From Virgisporangium ochraceum (GTDB lineage: Bacteria > Actinomycetota > Actinomycetes > Mycobacteriales > Micromonosporaceae), in contig NZ_BOPH01000094.1 of NCBI RefSeq assembly GCF_016863655.1, positions 1 through 64,000 of the forward strand: 64,000 nt of DNA, given 5' to 3'. Under the pieces are notes generated by a model, which made no database searches, was not told where the DNA came from, and saw nothing but the letters and a program-made list of their open reading frames with translations. This document shows positions 26,126 through 35,061 of the stretch, one piece after another (position 1 is the first letter of the stretch; every line of letters begins with the position of its first letter). Made by a program: the position numbers and the translations under genes.

Positions 26126-28654
26126 CGCCCGCTGGACCCCGTCGCGGCCCTCGGCGATCAGGCGACGCAGGGGAGCGGGCTCGCCCGGGTGGTCGGCCAG
26201 CCACGCGTCGGTGCGCCGGATGGTGTCCTCGTTGACCTGCTGGCTCGGGTAGCCGAGCAGCGCGAACTCCTGGGCCGGGTCGCCGTCGCGGTGGGCCCAG
26301 ACCTCGCTGATCACGGCGAAGTACTCGGCCGCGTACGGTGCGGTCAGCTCGGTCTGCGCGGAGTGCTGGAAGCCCTGCAGCATCGAGCGCTGCAGCCAGT
26401 TCGGCAGGGCGTGGTCGCTCACCAGCCGCCGCCAGGTCTCCGCCTTCGACGCGGCCGTCGGCACCAGCGCCCGGGCCAGCGCCGCCTCGCGCTCGCCGGT
26501 GGCGGTGCGGTCGGTGTCGAGCTCGGCGTCGATCTGGTCGGGGCCGGCCGCGCCGAGCGCCACCAGCGCCTGGAGGATCTCCCAGCGCAGGTCGGCCTCG
26601 ACCCGCAGGCCGTCGGGCACGTCGACGCCGTCGAGCCAGCCCTGCAGCGTCATCAGGTCGGTCGGGCCGCGTCCGGCGACCGCGAACGCCCGCGCCCACG
26701 CCAGCTGGAACCCGCTGCCGGGCTCGGCGGCCGCGAGCGCGGTGACCGCCGCGTCGGCCAGCTGCCGCCAGCCGGTGGGCGCCCACTCGGGGTCGGCGTA
26801 CATGACCAGCGCGGCCTGCGCCTGCCGCAGCGTGGCGGTGACCAGGTTGATGTCCTTCTCGGCCGGCAGACCCGAGCAGACCAGCGTGACGTAGTCGCGC
26901 GCGGACAGTTCGGCGTCGCGGGTCATGTCCCACGCGGCGGCCCAGCACAGCGCCCGCCCCAGCGAGTTGTCGAAGCCGCCGATGTGCCGCACCACGGTGG
27001 TCATCGAGCGCTCGTCGAGGCGGAGCTTGGCGTAGGTGAGGTCCTCGTCGTTGAGCAGCAGCACGTCGGCGGCGCGCGTGCCGACCAGCTGGGTCAGGTC
27101 GGTGCGGGCACCCTCGACGTCGACCTCGATGCGCTCGCGGCGCACGAGGTGGTCGCCGTCGAGGTCGTACAGGCCGACGCCGATGCGGTGGGTGCGCAGC
27201 GTCGGGTACTCGGCCGGCGCCTCCTGCAGCACGGTGACCGACGCGTACTTGCCGTCGCTGATCGTGAGCTCCGGCCGCAGGGTGTTGACCTGCGCGGTCT
27301 CCAGCCACTGGGCGGAGAACTTGCGCAGCTCGCGGCCGGAGGCCGCCTCCAGGGCCGACAGCAGGTCGTCGAACGTGGCGTTGCCCCACGCGTGCTTGCC
27401 GAAGTACGCCCGCAGCCCGGCCAGGAACGGGTCGAGCCCGACGTACGCGACCAGCTGCTTGATGACGCTGGCGCCCTTGGCGTAGGTGATGCCGTCGAAG
27501 TTGACCTCGACCGCCGCCACGTCGGGCGTCTCGGTGTACACCGGGTGGGTCGACGACAGCTGGTCCTGCCGGTAGCCCCAGTTCTTGCGGACCGACAGGA
27601 ACGTGGTCCACGCGTCGGTGAACCGGGTGGCGTGGGTGTTGCACCAGTGACTGGCCCACTCGGCGAACGACTCGTTCAGCCACAGGTCGTCCCACCAGCG
27701 CATGGTGACGAGGTCACCGAACCACATGTGGGCCATCTCGTGCAGGATCGTGTTGGCCCGCTGCTCGTACTCGAAGTCGGTGACCGGCGAGCGGAAGATG
27801 TAGTACTGCTCGGCGTGCACGATGCAGCCGAAGTTCTCCATCGCGCCGGCGTTGAACTCGGGCGAGTACACCTGGTCGTACTTCGGGAGCGGGTAGCGCA
27901 CGCCGAACTGCTCGTGGAAGAAGTCGAAGCCCTGCCGGGTCACCAGGAAGATGTCGTCGGCGTCGAGGTAGCGGGCCATCGAGCGGCGGCAGAACACGCC
28001 GAGGTCGATGCCGTCGTGGGTCTCGCGCACCTCGTGGTAGGGACCGGCACAGAGCGCCGTGACGTACGTGCTCATCCTCGGTGACCGGGCGAACACGACC
28101 GTCTTCGCGCCCTCGACACCCTCGACGGCACCCTCGCTCTCGCGGGGCATGTTCGAGATGACGTTCCAGTGCGCCGGAACGGTGGCCCGCCAGGTGAAGT
28201 CGGCCTTCAGGTCGGGCTGGTCGAAGCACGCGTAGAGGCGCTGCGCGTCGGCGGTCTCGAACTGGCTGTAGAGGTAGATCTCCTTGTCGACCGGGTCGAC
28301 GGAGCGGTGCAGGCCCTGGCCGGTGCTGGAGTACAGGAAGTCGGCGTCGACGACGAGCACGTTGTCGGCGGCCAGCCCGGGCAGGCTCAGGCCGCCCTCG
28401 GCGCTCCAGGCGGAAGTGTCGACGGGTGCGCCGTTGAGCGTCGCCGAGCGGATCGACTCCGCCGCGACCTCGATGAACGTCGTCGCACCCGGCTCGGTGC
28501 AGGTGAAGCGCACCTCGGTCGTCGACCGGAACACGCGGTCGCCGGGGTAGCCGGCACCGTCGGTCAGATCGAGATTGATGTCATAGTGCGAGACGTCGAG
28601 CAGGCGGGCGCGATCCGCCGCCTCCACCTGCCTGAGGTTACGTACACCCGCCAC
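26093..28654 (-). CDS. pepN: Aminopeptidase N (M1 family)
   Basis: An 853-residue zinc aminopeptidase. It has the GAMEN substrate motif (NAGAMENFGC) and the HExxH-(18)-E zinc site in HEMAHMWFGDLVTMRWWDDL followed by LNESFAEW (about residues 305-328). A long helical C-terminal domain follows (ERAP1-like). It removes N-terminal residues from peptides in the cytosol. GTG 28654 is chosen because ACAGGAG ends 6 nt before it; a TTG six bases upstream would sit directly on the RBS. Confidence 0.94.
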   Translation of the reverse strand: MAGVRNLRQVEAADRARLLDVSHYDINLDLTDGAGYPGDRVFRSTTEVRFTCTEPGATTFIEVAAESIRSATLNGAPVDTSAWSAEGGLSLPGLAADNVLVVDADFLYSSTGQGLHRSVDPVDKEIYLYSQFETADAQRLYACFDQPDLKADFTWRATVPAHWNVISNMPRESEGAVEGVEGAKTVVFARSPRMSTYVTALCAGPYHEVRETHDGIDLGVFCRRSMARYLDADDIFLVTRQGFDFFHEQFGVRYPLPKYDQVYSPEFNAGAMENFGCIVHAEQYYIFRSPVTDFEYEQRANTILHEMAHMWFGDLVTMRWWDDLWLNESFAEWASHWCNTHATRFTDAWTTFLSVRKNWGYRQDQLSSTHPVYTETPDVAAVEVNFDGITYAKGASVIKQLVAYVGLDPFLAGLRAYFGKHAWGNATFDDLLSALEAASGRELRKFSAQWLETAQVNTLRPELTISDGKYASVTVLQEAPAEYPTLRTHRIGVGLYDLDGDHLVRRERIEVDVEGARTDLTQLVGTRAADVLLLNDEDLTYAKLRLDERSMTTVVRHIGGFDNSLGRALCWAAAWDMTRDAELSARDYVTLVCSGLPAEKDINLVTATLRQAQAALVMYADPEWAPTGWRQLADAAVTALAAAEPGSGFQLAWARAFAVAGRGPTDLMTLQGWLDGVDVPDGLRVEADLRWEILQALVALGAAGPDQIDAELDTDRTATGEREAALARALVPTAASKAETWRRLVSDHALPNWLQRSMLQGFQHSAQTELTAPYAAEYFAVISEVWAHRDGDPAQEFALLGYPSQQVNEDTIRRTDAWLADHPGEPAPLRRLIAEGRDGVQRALKARAKDGGS

Positions 28655-28765
28655 CAGCAACTCCTGTCACACTGTCCACGCCGTGCGTCCCGCCCGTGGT
28701 CGACGGGGTTACGAAGCGAGTGTTCCACGTTGGTCGGCGGGCCGCCGAGCCGGTACTGATTGTTC

Positions 28766-29386
28766 ATGACCTTTGCAGACATGTGGTTCGACCCGCGGTG
28801 CCCCTGGGCGTGGATCACCTCTCGATGGCTCCTCGAGGTCGAGAAGGTGCGTGACGTCACCGTGCGGTTCCACGTGATGAGCCTGTCCATCCTCAACGAG
28901 GGCCGCGACCATCTCCCCGAGGACTACAAGCGTGGGCTCGCGACCGGCTGGGGCTCGGTGCGGGTCTGCATCGCCGCGGAGCAGGAGTTCGGCGCCGAGG
29001 TGCTGCGCGATCTGTACACGGCGCTCGGCACCCGCCGGCACCTGGAGAAGCGCGACCTGAACGACGCGGCGACGCTGCGGGAGGCCCTCGCGTCGGTCGG
29101 TCTGCCCGAAAGGCTGGCCGAAGCGGCCGAGAGCACCGAGTTCGACGAGGCGCTGCGGGCCAGCCACGACGCCGGCATGAAGCCGGTCGGCCTCGATGTC
29201 GGAACGCCGACCATTCACGTTCCGGGTGCGAACGGCGAGAACATCGCGTTCTTCGGACCGGTCGTGACCCCGGCGCCGAAGGGCGAAGCCGCAGGTCGGC
29301 TGTGGGACGGATGCCTGCTGGTCGCCGGCACGCCGGGCTTCTACGAGATCAAGCGGACCCGCGACGCGCAACCGATCTTCGACTGA
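28766..29386 (+). CDS. Mycothiol-dependent nitroreductase (Rv2466c) family protein
   Basis: A 206-residue DsbA-fold protein very similar along its length to Rv2466c of M. tuberculosis: FADMWFDPRCPWAWITSRW, VTVRFHVMSLSILNEGRD, DVGTPTIHV, IAFFGPV and EIKRTRDAQPIFD. Rv2466c reduces nitro drugs using mycothiol and has a CPWC site; here the second Cys is Ala (CPWA), giving a one-cysteine site. The ATG at 28766 is preferred over the TTG at 28760. Confidence 0.88.
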   Translation: MTFADMWFDPRCPWAWITSRWLLEVEKVRDVTVRFHVMSLSILNEGRDHLPEDYKRGLATGWGSVRVCIAAEQEFGAEVLRDLYTALGTRRHLEKRDLNDAATLREALASVGLPERLAEAAESTEFDEALRASHDAGMKPVGLDVGTPTIHVPGANGENIAFFGPVVTPAPKGEAAGRLWDGCLLVAGTPGFYEIKRTRDAQPIFD

Positions 29387-29458
29387 GTCGCACCCGTTGT
29401 GCGAACGATCCGGCGGCAATCTTCGTAACTCAGGGTAGAGGTTTCCCGAGGAGGCGAA

Positions 29459-29620
29459 GTGTCCACGATCACCGAAAGTGTCGAACCGTTCCCCAACGAC
29501 GTCGTCGCGAGTGCGCCGGCCGCCGTGTGGGCCGTCGAGACGGGGGTCTGGACGGAGCTTCCCGACGACGTCGTTGCGCTGGTCGCCACACCTTTGGTGG
29601 TGTGTGCGGAGTCACGCTGA
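29459..29620 (+). CDS. Small ORF, 53 residues, unknown function
   Basis: GTG 29459 follows a near-perfect RBS (GAGGAGGCGAA, 29449-29458) after a 72-bp gap, and the frame runs to TGA at 29618. It encodes MSTITESVEPFPNDVV... and ends VVCAESR, with two similar halves (PNDVVASAPAAVWAVE and PDDVVALVATPLVV). It is acidic, has no signal peptide and belongs to no family I know. Strong third-position G/C and the RBS favour a real gene, transcribed between the nitroreductase and DUF1015 genes. Confidence 0.6.
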   Translation: MSTITESVEPFPNDVVASAPAAVWAVETGVWTELPDDVVALVATPLVVCAESR

Positions 29621-29642
29621 CGCGCTGGGTAACGTCCCGCGC

Positions 29643-30824
29643 ATGACGGTCGCGCATCCCATCGCCCACGGCTGGCTCTCCACCGGTGGCACCGGAGCCC
29701 AGAACTACGACGAGTTCGCCTCCGACGCCGAGATAACCGAGATCATCGCCGCCAACCCGGCGAGCGCCCTGGCGGTGGAGATGCCGCACCGCGAGCCGGC
29801 CAGCGTCGGACGATCCTTCCGGGACTGCCTGCCCGACGCGGTCACCCGGTTCCGTGACGCGACCCGGGGCGGCCGGTACGCACCGGCCGAGGACGTGGTG
29901 GCCCTGTACCGGGTCAGCTCGCCCGACGGAACCGCCACCGGCTACGGCCTGTGGTGCCTGGTCGACACCGACCAGATCTCGACCAGCGCCGACGAGCCCG
30001 GGCTGGTCATCCGCAACGAGGACGTGTTCGTCGAGAAGGTCCACGAGCGGGTCGCGCTCGTGCGGGCGCTCGGCGCCATGCTGTCCCCGGTCCTGCTGCT
30101 CCAGACCGCGCGCGGCCAGGACCTGCACGCGGCGCTCGCGCGCGCGACGGCGGCCGCGGGCACTCCCGCGGTGACCGACCGCGACCAGGCCGGGCGCACC
30201 CACGAGGTGTGGGGGCTCGGACCCGGCGCCACCCGCGACGAGCTGCTCGAGCTCGCCGCCGCCGGCGAGCTGGTGGTCGCCGACGGCAACCACCGCAGCC
30301 TCGCCTCCCAGGAGGCCGGCCTCAAGCGCTTCCTCGCCGTCGTGACCACGCCGGAGTCGGTGGCGATCCAGCCGTACAACCGCCTGGTGACCGACGTCGA
30401 CGTCGCCGCCCTTCTCGAAGCCCTGCCCGGCGCGGTGCGCGTCGAGGCGACCGACCCGGTGATCAGCGGCACCGTGCACCTGTACACCCGCGAGGGGACG
30501 TGGGCCGTGTCGCTGCCCCGCGACCCGACCGTCCCGGTGGTGGCGAACCTCGACCACACGCTCGTCGAGAAGATCCTGTTCGGCGAGGCGCTCGGCCTCG
30601 AACCCGGCGACAAGCGCATCACCTACGTCGGCGGCGACTACCCGGCGTCCTGGTTGCGCGACGAGGTCGACGCCGAGCGGGCCGACCTGGCGGTGCTGAT
30701 CGCTGCGGTCGGGGTGGACGAGTTCGTGGCCGTCAACCTGGCCCGGGACAAGATGCCGCGCAAGAGCACGTGGTTCACACCGAAGGCCAGGGCGGGTCTG
30801 GTCGTGGCCGCGGTCGAGTCCTGA
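29643..30824 (+). CDS. DUF1015 family protein
   Basis: A 393-residue protein of DUF1015 (COG4198). The conserved block VVADGNHRSLASQEAG is the family's ADGHHR-like motif; the ending WFTPKARAGLVV resembles the family's STxFxPKxxxGL motif. The family is widespread but has no proven biochemical role; a kinase or inositol/serine-related activity has been suggested for relatives. ATG 29643 is chosen because it gives the normal N-terminal length. RpiB follows after 12 bp, so they probably share a transcript. Confidence 0.82.
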   Translation: MTVAHPIAHGWLSTGGTGAQNYDEFASDAEITEIIAANPASALAVEMPHREPASVGRSFRDCLPDAVTRFRDATRGGRYAPAEDVVALYRVSSPDGTATGYGLWCLVDTDQISTSADEPGLVIRNEDVFVEKVHERVALVRALGAMLSPVLLLQTARGQDLHAALARATAAAGTPAVTDRDQAGRTHEVWGLGPGATRDELLELAAAGELVVADGNHRSLASQEAGLKRFLAVVTTPESVAIQPYNRLVTDVDVAALLEALPGAVRVEATDPVISGTVHLYTREGTWAVSLPRDPTVPVVANLDHTLVEKILFGEALGLEPGDKRITYVGGDYPASWLRDEVDAERADLAVLIAAVGVDEFVAVNLARDKMPRKSTWFTPKARAGLVVAAVES

Positions 30825-30836
30825 CAGACTCCTCCT

Positions 30837-31307
30837 ATGCGCGTCTACCTGGGTTCCGATCACGCCGGCTACGAGCTGAAGGTGCATCTGGCCAGCTACC
30901 TGCCCACACAGGGGTTCGAGGTGGTCGACGTGGGTCCGCACGCGTTCGACCCCGACGACGACTACCCGGTCTTCTGCTTCCACGTCGGCACCCGGGTCGT
31001 GGCCGACCCGGGCAGCCTGGGCGTGGTGATCGGCGGCTCGGGCAACGGTGAGCAGATCGCCGCGAACAAGGTCCCCGGTGTCCGGGCGGCGCTCGCCTGG
31101 AACCCGGAGACCGCCCGCCTCTGCCGCGAGCACAACGACGCGAACGTGGTCGGGATCGGCGCCCGCCAGCACCCCCTGGACGAGGCGACCAAGATCGTGG
31201 TCTCGTTCCTCGCCACCCCGTTCTCCGGCAACGTGCGGCACGCCCGGCGCATCACCCAGGTCGGCGAGTACGAGCAGTCCCACAAGCTGCCCGACCTGCC
31301 GGCCTAG
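30837..31307 (+). CDS. rpiB: Ribose-5-phosphate isomerase B
   Basis: A 156-residue RpiB/LacAB enzyme interconverting ribulose-5-phosphate and ribose-5-phosphate. Key pieces are YLGSDHAGYELK at the N-terminus, VVIGGSGNGEQIAANKVPGVRAAL for phosphate binding and LCREHNDANVVGIGAR. As in the mycobacterial type, the site has Ser-Gly-Asn-Gly in place of the Cys found in E. coli RpiB. It is transcribed with the DUF1015 gene. Confidence 0.95.
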   Translation: MRVYLGSDHAGYELKVHLASYLPTQGFEVVDVGPHAFDPDDDYPVFCFHVGTRVVADPGSLGVVIGGSGNGEQIAANKVPGVRAALAWNPETARLCREHNDANVVGIGARQHPLDEATKIVVSFLATPFSGNVRHARRITQVGEYEQSHKLPDLPA

Positions 31308-31314
31308 CCAGCAC

Positions 31315-32040
31315 TCAGTGGGTGCGGGGGAGCTCGTCCCTCGGCACCCAGCCCCGGCGCACGATCGCCAGCTCGGCCTCGGCCGTGGCCAGGTCGTCGT
31401 CGGTGGGGCGCGACGCGTCCCTGGCCCGCATCGCGGCCGTCACGCTGACCTGGGACGACCCGCCGCCGACGAGGCCGCGCAGGCCGCGTTCGCCGGCCGG
31501 GTCGTCGAAGCGGTGGTCGTGGTGGTGATGGTCGGCGCCCGGCGCCGGTGACGCGCTCGGCGCGGCTGCGGGCTCGGGGTCCTGCACGCCGGCGGTGAGG
31601 GCGAACGCCCCGGTCAGGTCGGCGAGGTCGGCCGGGCTGGGGCGGTGCTGCGGCGGTGGTCCGGGTCGTGGCGGACGCGGGCGTCCGGCGGGCGCCGGCC
31701 GGGGCCGCGGAGCCGCCCCACCGCGCTCGGTCCCGCCAGCGCCGGCCCCACCGGGGGCGGCGGCACCGGCCGGGTCGGGTTCGGCGACGGCGGGCAGGTC
31801 AGGCGTGTCAGGCGCGTCGGGGGAGCCCGCCGCGGGCCTCGCGCCGTCCGCGACGGCGGGTTCCCCGGCAGCGGATCCCCCAGCAGCGGATTCCTCGGCA
31901 ACGGGGTCCTCGGCAGCGGGTGCTTCGGCAACGGGGTCCTCGGCGGGGGTGCCCTCGGTGGCCGGCTCCGGTGGGGGAGCGGCGTCGTACGGCGTCCGGC
32001 CCGTGCGCCTCAGCCGGCGCCGGCGTCGCTCCCCACCCAT
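31315..32040 (-). CDS. Pro/Ala-rich protein with conserved C-terminal motif, unknown function
   Basis: A 241-residue protein. Residues 1-15 are Arg-rich, and 20-140 are low-complexity Pro/Ala/Glu/Gly with internal repeats (AEDPVAE, AAGGSAAGEP). After a His run (DHHHHDH), the last 65 residues look conserved: RGLRGLVGGGSSQVSVTAAM, then RDASRPTDDDLATAEAEL and IVRRGWVPRD. I believe this tail recurs next to rpiB in related actinomycetes, but no function is known to me. It converges on rpiB with a 7-bp gap. Confidence 0.7.
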   Translation of the reverse strand: MGGERRRRRLRRTGRTPYDAAPPPEPATEGTPAEDPVAEAPAAEDPVAEESAAGGSAAGEPAVADGARPAAGSPDAPDTPDLPAVAEPDPAGAAAPGGAGAGGTERGGAAPRPRPAPAGRPRPPRPGPPPQHRPSPADLADLTGAFALTAGVQDPEPAAAPSASPAPGADHHHHDHRFDDPAGERGLRGLVGGGSSQVSVTAAMRARDASRPTDDDLATAEAELAIVRRGWVPRDELPRTH

Positions 32041-32109
32041 TCCGGCACCCTACCGAGCGCCCGTGTCGAAGGGGAGCCGTCCGGTGTCGCGGGTTCGAGC
32101 GCGGCCGAA

Positions 32110-32169
32110 GATCGCCGTCCGAGGAACGAACGTGAAGTCCCACTGCACTTTCGTTCCTCAAACGACGAT
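32110..32169. repeat. Palindromic element, family B copy 1
   Basis: Nested inverted repeat: an inner arm pair GAGGAACGAA (32121-32130) and TTCGTTCCTC (32150-32159) inside an outer pair AGATCG-CCGTC / GACGATCT. It begins GATCGCCGTCCG, the same 12 bases that begin the element at 56379. It lies between the Pro/Ala-rich gene start and the eis-like gene stop. Confidence 0.65.
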
Positions 32170-32174
32170 CTCGA

Positions 32175-33416
32175 CTAGAACACCTCAGTGGCCGACGGTG
32201 CCCGCGGGCTCAGGAACGCCACGCTCGCCCGGTCGAGGGCGCCCGGGGTCAGCTCGCGTACCCGGCCGGCGGCGGCCAGCGCGACCAGCGCCGTGCCGCC
32301 CAGGTAGGCCGCGCCCAGGTCGGACACGTCGCACACGAGGTCGGCCGCGTCGTCGGTGGGTACGCAGGTGGCCGAGCCGTCGGCGGCCGCGTCGAGGCGC
32401 CATGTGCCGGCGTTCTCCGGCAGCAGCTTGTCGTCGACCTCGAACACCACGGACAGCGGCGTGGAGTAGGCGCGGGCGGTGAGGGCGGCCGGCAGGTCGG
32501 CGATCCGGACCCACAGGCCGTCGGCCACCTGCGCCCGTAGCCGGCGCGGCTCGGTGACCATGTGCAGCAGCGGCTCGTCCATCGCCGCGCACCAGAAGTT
32601 GACCTTGCGGGTCAGGTCGACCGAGAACAGGAACCGCCACAGCTCGGTGTACGCCGCCGGCGTGGCCGCCACCACCTCCCGGACGGCCACCTCGCCCTGC
32701 GGGCCGTGGTCCCACTCCTCCTTGGACCGCCAGATCGCGTAGCCCTCGAGGCCGTCGGCGCCCTCGTACAGCAGCGCGTGCCGCGCGGTGGCGCCGCCCC
32801 GGTGGGCCGGCTTGTCGTTCAGGACGTAGTCCCACCACGCCTCGGTGCGGTCGGACCAGCCCACGCGGGTGACGCGGACCCGCTCGTACAGCGCGGCCAG
32901 GTCCTTCCGGGCGTCCTCGAGCGACGCCTCGCGCAGGCGGCCGCCCGCGGTCGCGAACCGGGGGAGCAGGGTGATGTCGCGCCGGTCGGCGACGAACGCG
33001 AGGCGCTGCGCCGCGTGGCCGTAGCCGAAGCGCTGGTAGATCGTCCCCTCGCTGGCCCACAGCAGGGCGATCGGCTCGACCCCGCCCTCGCGGACGTCGC
33101 GGAGCTGGCGGTGCATCATCCGGCTGAGCAGCCCGCGCCGCCGGTACGTCGGCAGGACACCGACCATGGTGACGTGTGCGGCGGGGATGACGGCCCCGGG
33201 CACCGTGAGCTCGCGGGTGAAGGCGCCGGCGTTGGCGACGATCCGGTCACCGTCGGCGAACACCAGGCTGCGGTCGGGTTCGAAGATGCCCGCGCCCGGG
33301 CCGCCCTCGTCGGGTTCGTAGGGCTCGCCGAAGGCGCGGGCGAGCAGGTGGGAGACGGCCTCGTATTCGCTGGCGGTGGCGGTCCTGAGCTGGAGATCAT
33401 CGCGCGGCGTCATCAC
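32175..33416 (-). CDS. Eis-family GNAT N-acetyltransferase
   Basis: A 413-residue protein with two GNAT domains (about 1-155 and 160-290) and a C-terminal SCP2-like domain. The acetyl-CoA loop is HVTMVGVLPTYRRRGLLSRMM (about 81-101). The protein ends in Phe (SATEVF), as in mycobacterial Eis where the C-terminal carboxylate serves as general base. Eis enzymes acetylate several amines of aminoglycosides and other amines; the true substrate here is open. It is divergent from the kinase gene with 67 bp between. Confidence 0.9.
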   Translation of the reverse strand: MMTPRDDLQLRTATASEYEAVSHLLARAFGEPYEPDEGGPGAGIFEPDRSLVFADGDRIVANAGAFTRELTVPGAVIPAAHVTMVGVLPTYRRRGLLSRMMHRQLRDVREGGVEPIALLWASEGTIYQRFGYGHAAQRLAFVADRRDITLLPRFATAGGRLREASLEDARKDLAALYERVRVTRVGWSDRTEAWWDYVLNDKPAHRGGATARHALLYEGADGLEGYAIWRSKEEWDHGPQGEVAVREVVAATPAAYTELWRFLFSVDLTRKVNFWCAAMDEPLLHMVTEPRRLRAQVADGLWVRIADLPAALTARAYSTPLSVVFEVDDKLLPENAGTWRLDAAADGSATCVPTDDAADLVCDVSDLGAAYLGGTALVALAAAGRVRELTPGALDRASVAFLSPRAPSATEVF

Positions 33417-33483
33417 CCTGCCTGTCTATCGCGCCATCTGTATCTACCGCGACCCGGTTTCGCCGTGTGGATAGGCTGGGGAG

Positions 33484-35058
33484 ATGGACCTTGTGTGCGG
33501 GCCGGCCAGCCCTCTGCCGGAAACGCACCAGCGCTACCGGCTGGTCGCCCACATCGGGTCCGGTGGTCAGGCCGAGGTGTACCGGGCCGTGCGGGTCACG
33601 GGCGGCGTCAGCAGCGCGCCGATGACGGTCAAGGTCTTCCGGGTCGACCCGCGCCGGCCGCTGGCCGACGAGCTCAGGTCGTGGGACAAGGGCGACGCCG
33701 TCCTCATGGACCTCAACAACCGGGGCGTCACGGGCATCTGCCGGCGGTCCGACGGGTTCTACGGCCCGCCGCCGCACCGCCCGGGTGAGGCGCCGCGCGG
33801 CGACGCCGTGCCGTACCAGGTGTACGAGTACCTCCACGGGCTGAACCTGCGCGAGTACGTCGCCAGCCGGGGGCAGTGGTCCGGTCCGCGGGTCAACGCG
33901 CTCTCGGTGCTGCGCACGCTGGCCGGTGTGCTCCGCGAGCTGCACTTCCCGCAGCTCGGCGGCGCCACCCCGGTGCTGCACATGGACATCAAGCCGTCGA
34001 ACGTGATGGTGCTGCAGAACAGCGGCGAGGTCCGGGTCATCGACTTCACGGGTGCCCGCTACTGGCGCGAGGCGGAGATCACGCAGGTCTCGTACACGCC
34101 GGAGGCGGGTGGGCCGGAGGCGTTCGGCGGTGCCCGCGCGGTGAGCCCGGCCTACGACGTGCACGGTTTCGGCGCGGTGGCGTACTTCCTGGTCACCGGC
34201 GCGTATCCGCGGGTGGAGTCGGCGGCGGGCCCGTACGGGGAGTCGTCGGCGCCGCCGTGGTCGACGCTGCGGCGTCACCCGATGCTGGAGAAGACCACGC
34301 GCCTGCGCGACCACCTGCACGCCCCGGTGGCCGACCAGCCCGGTGAGCGCCCCGACACCCGCGACCTCCTCGCCTGGACCGAGAAGCTCGCCGAGCTGGT
34401 GCGCGCTTACGGGGTCCAGGACACGGGTTGCGACTGGAACGAGCCCGGCGAAGCGCGCACCTCGCCGCGGCGCGCAACGACCGCGGCGTCCGCGCGGGTC
34501 AATGCCACAGCGGCGGTGTCGGCCACGCGTGTGGAAGGTCCGATGGGACGCACGGACCCACCGCCGGTCGACCTGAGGCGCGGCGAGTCTCCCAACGGGC
34601 AGCCCGTCCGGGGACGCGCGTCGGTGCCGCCGCCGCGACCGGCGCGGGCCGATACCGGGGTGATGCCGATCGACCCGACGCACCCGTCGGAGCCGCCGCC
34701 CCCGCCGTGGCAGCAGACGAGCGAGGATCCGCGCACGCTCAAGCTCGGCTGGGAGTACTCCGGCGTCGGCGGTGCGTTCGCGTTCGTGTGCTGGGGCATC
34801 TGGGCGGCGTCGAGCGGCGGTGACCTGCTGAGCCAGCTGATCGCGTTCATCGTGGTGCTGGTGGTGGCCGGTGGTGTGTTCGGGCTGTCGCGGCTGATCG
34901 GCCGGCTGGTGCTGGTGCAGCGGATGGGCCGGGTGCGGCACACGGCGCGGGGTGCGCACGCCGCCGCGGGTGTGTTCCTCGCCATCGCGGGCATCGCGTA
35001 TCTGCGGCAGACTCCGTGGGTCGTCGACGTCTTCACCTGGATCCAGGGGCTGTTCTGA
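33484..35058 (+). CDS. Membrane-associated Ser/Thr protein kinase-like protein
   Basis: A 524-residue protein with a kinase domain at about 15-310: Gly loop GSGGQAEVYRA (25-35), Lys50 in MTVKVF, and catalytic loop HMDIKPSN with Asp168, Lys170 and Asn173. The metal-binding Asp187 sits in DFTG rather than DFG. A Pro-rich linker follows, then three hydrophobic segments (about 425-515), so the kinase lies at the inner face of the membrane with no external sensor. A phosphatase gene follows 3 bp later, an obvious partner. Confidence 0.87.
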   Translation: MDLVCGPASPLPETHQRYRLVAHIGSGGQAEVYRAVRVTGGVSSAPMTVKVFRVDPRRPLADELRSWDKGDAVLMDLNNRGVTGICRRSDGFYGPPPHRPGEAPRGDAVPYQVYEYLHGLNLREYVASRGQWSGPRVNALSVLRTLAGVLRELHFPQLGGATPVLHMDIKPSNVMVLQNSGEVRVIDFTGARYWREAEITQVSYTPEAGGPEAFGGARAVSPAYDVHGFGAVAYFLVTGAYPRVESAAGPYGESSAPPWSTLRRHPMLEKTTRLRDHLHAPVADQPGERPDTRDLLAWTEKLAELVRAYGVQDTGCDWNEPGEARTSPRRATTAASARVNATAAVSATRVEGPMGRTDPPPVDLRRGESPNGQPVRGRASVPPPRPARADTGVMPIDPTHPSEPPPPPWQQTSEDPRTLKLGWEYSGVGGAFAFVCWGIWAASSGGDLLSQLIAFIVVLVVAGGVFGLSRLIGRLVLVQRMGRVRHTARGAHAAAGVFLAIAGIAYLRQTPWVVDVFTWIQGLF

Positions 35059-35061
35059 CCC

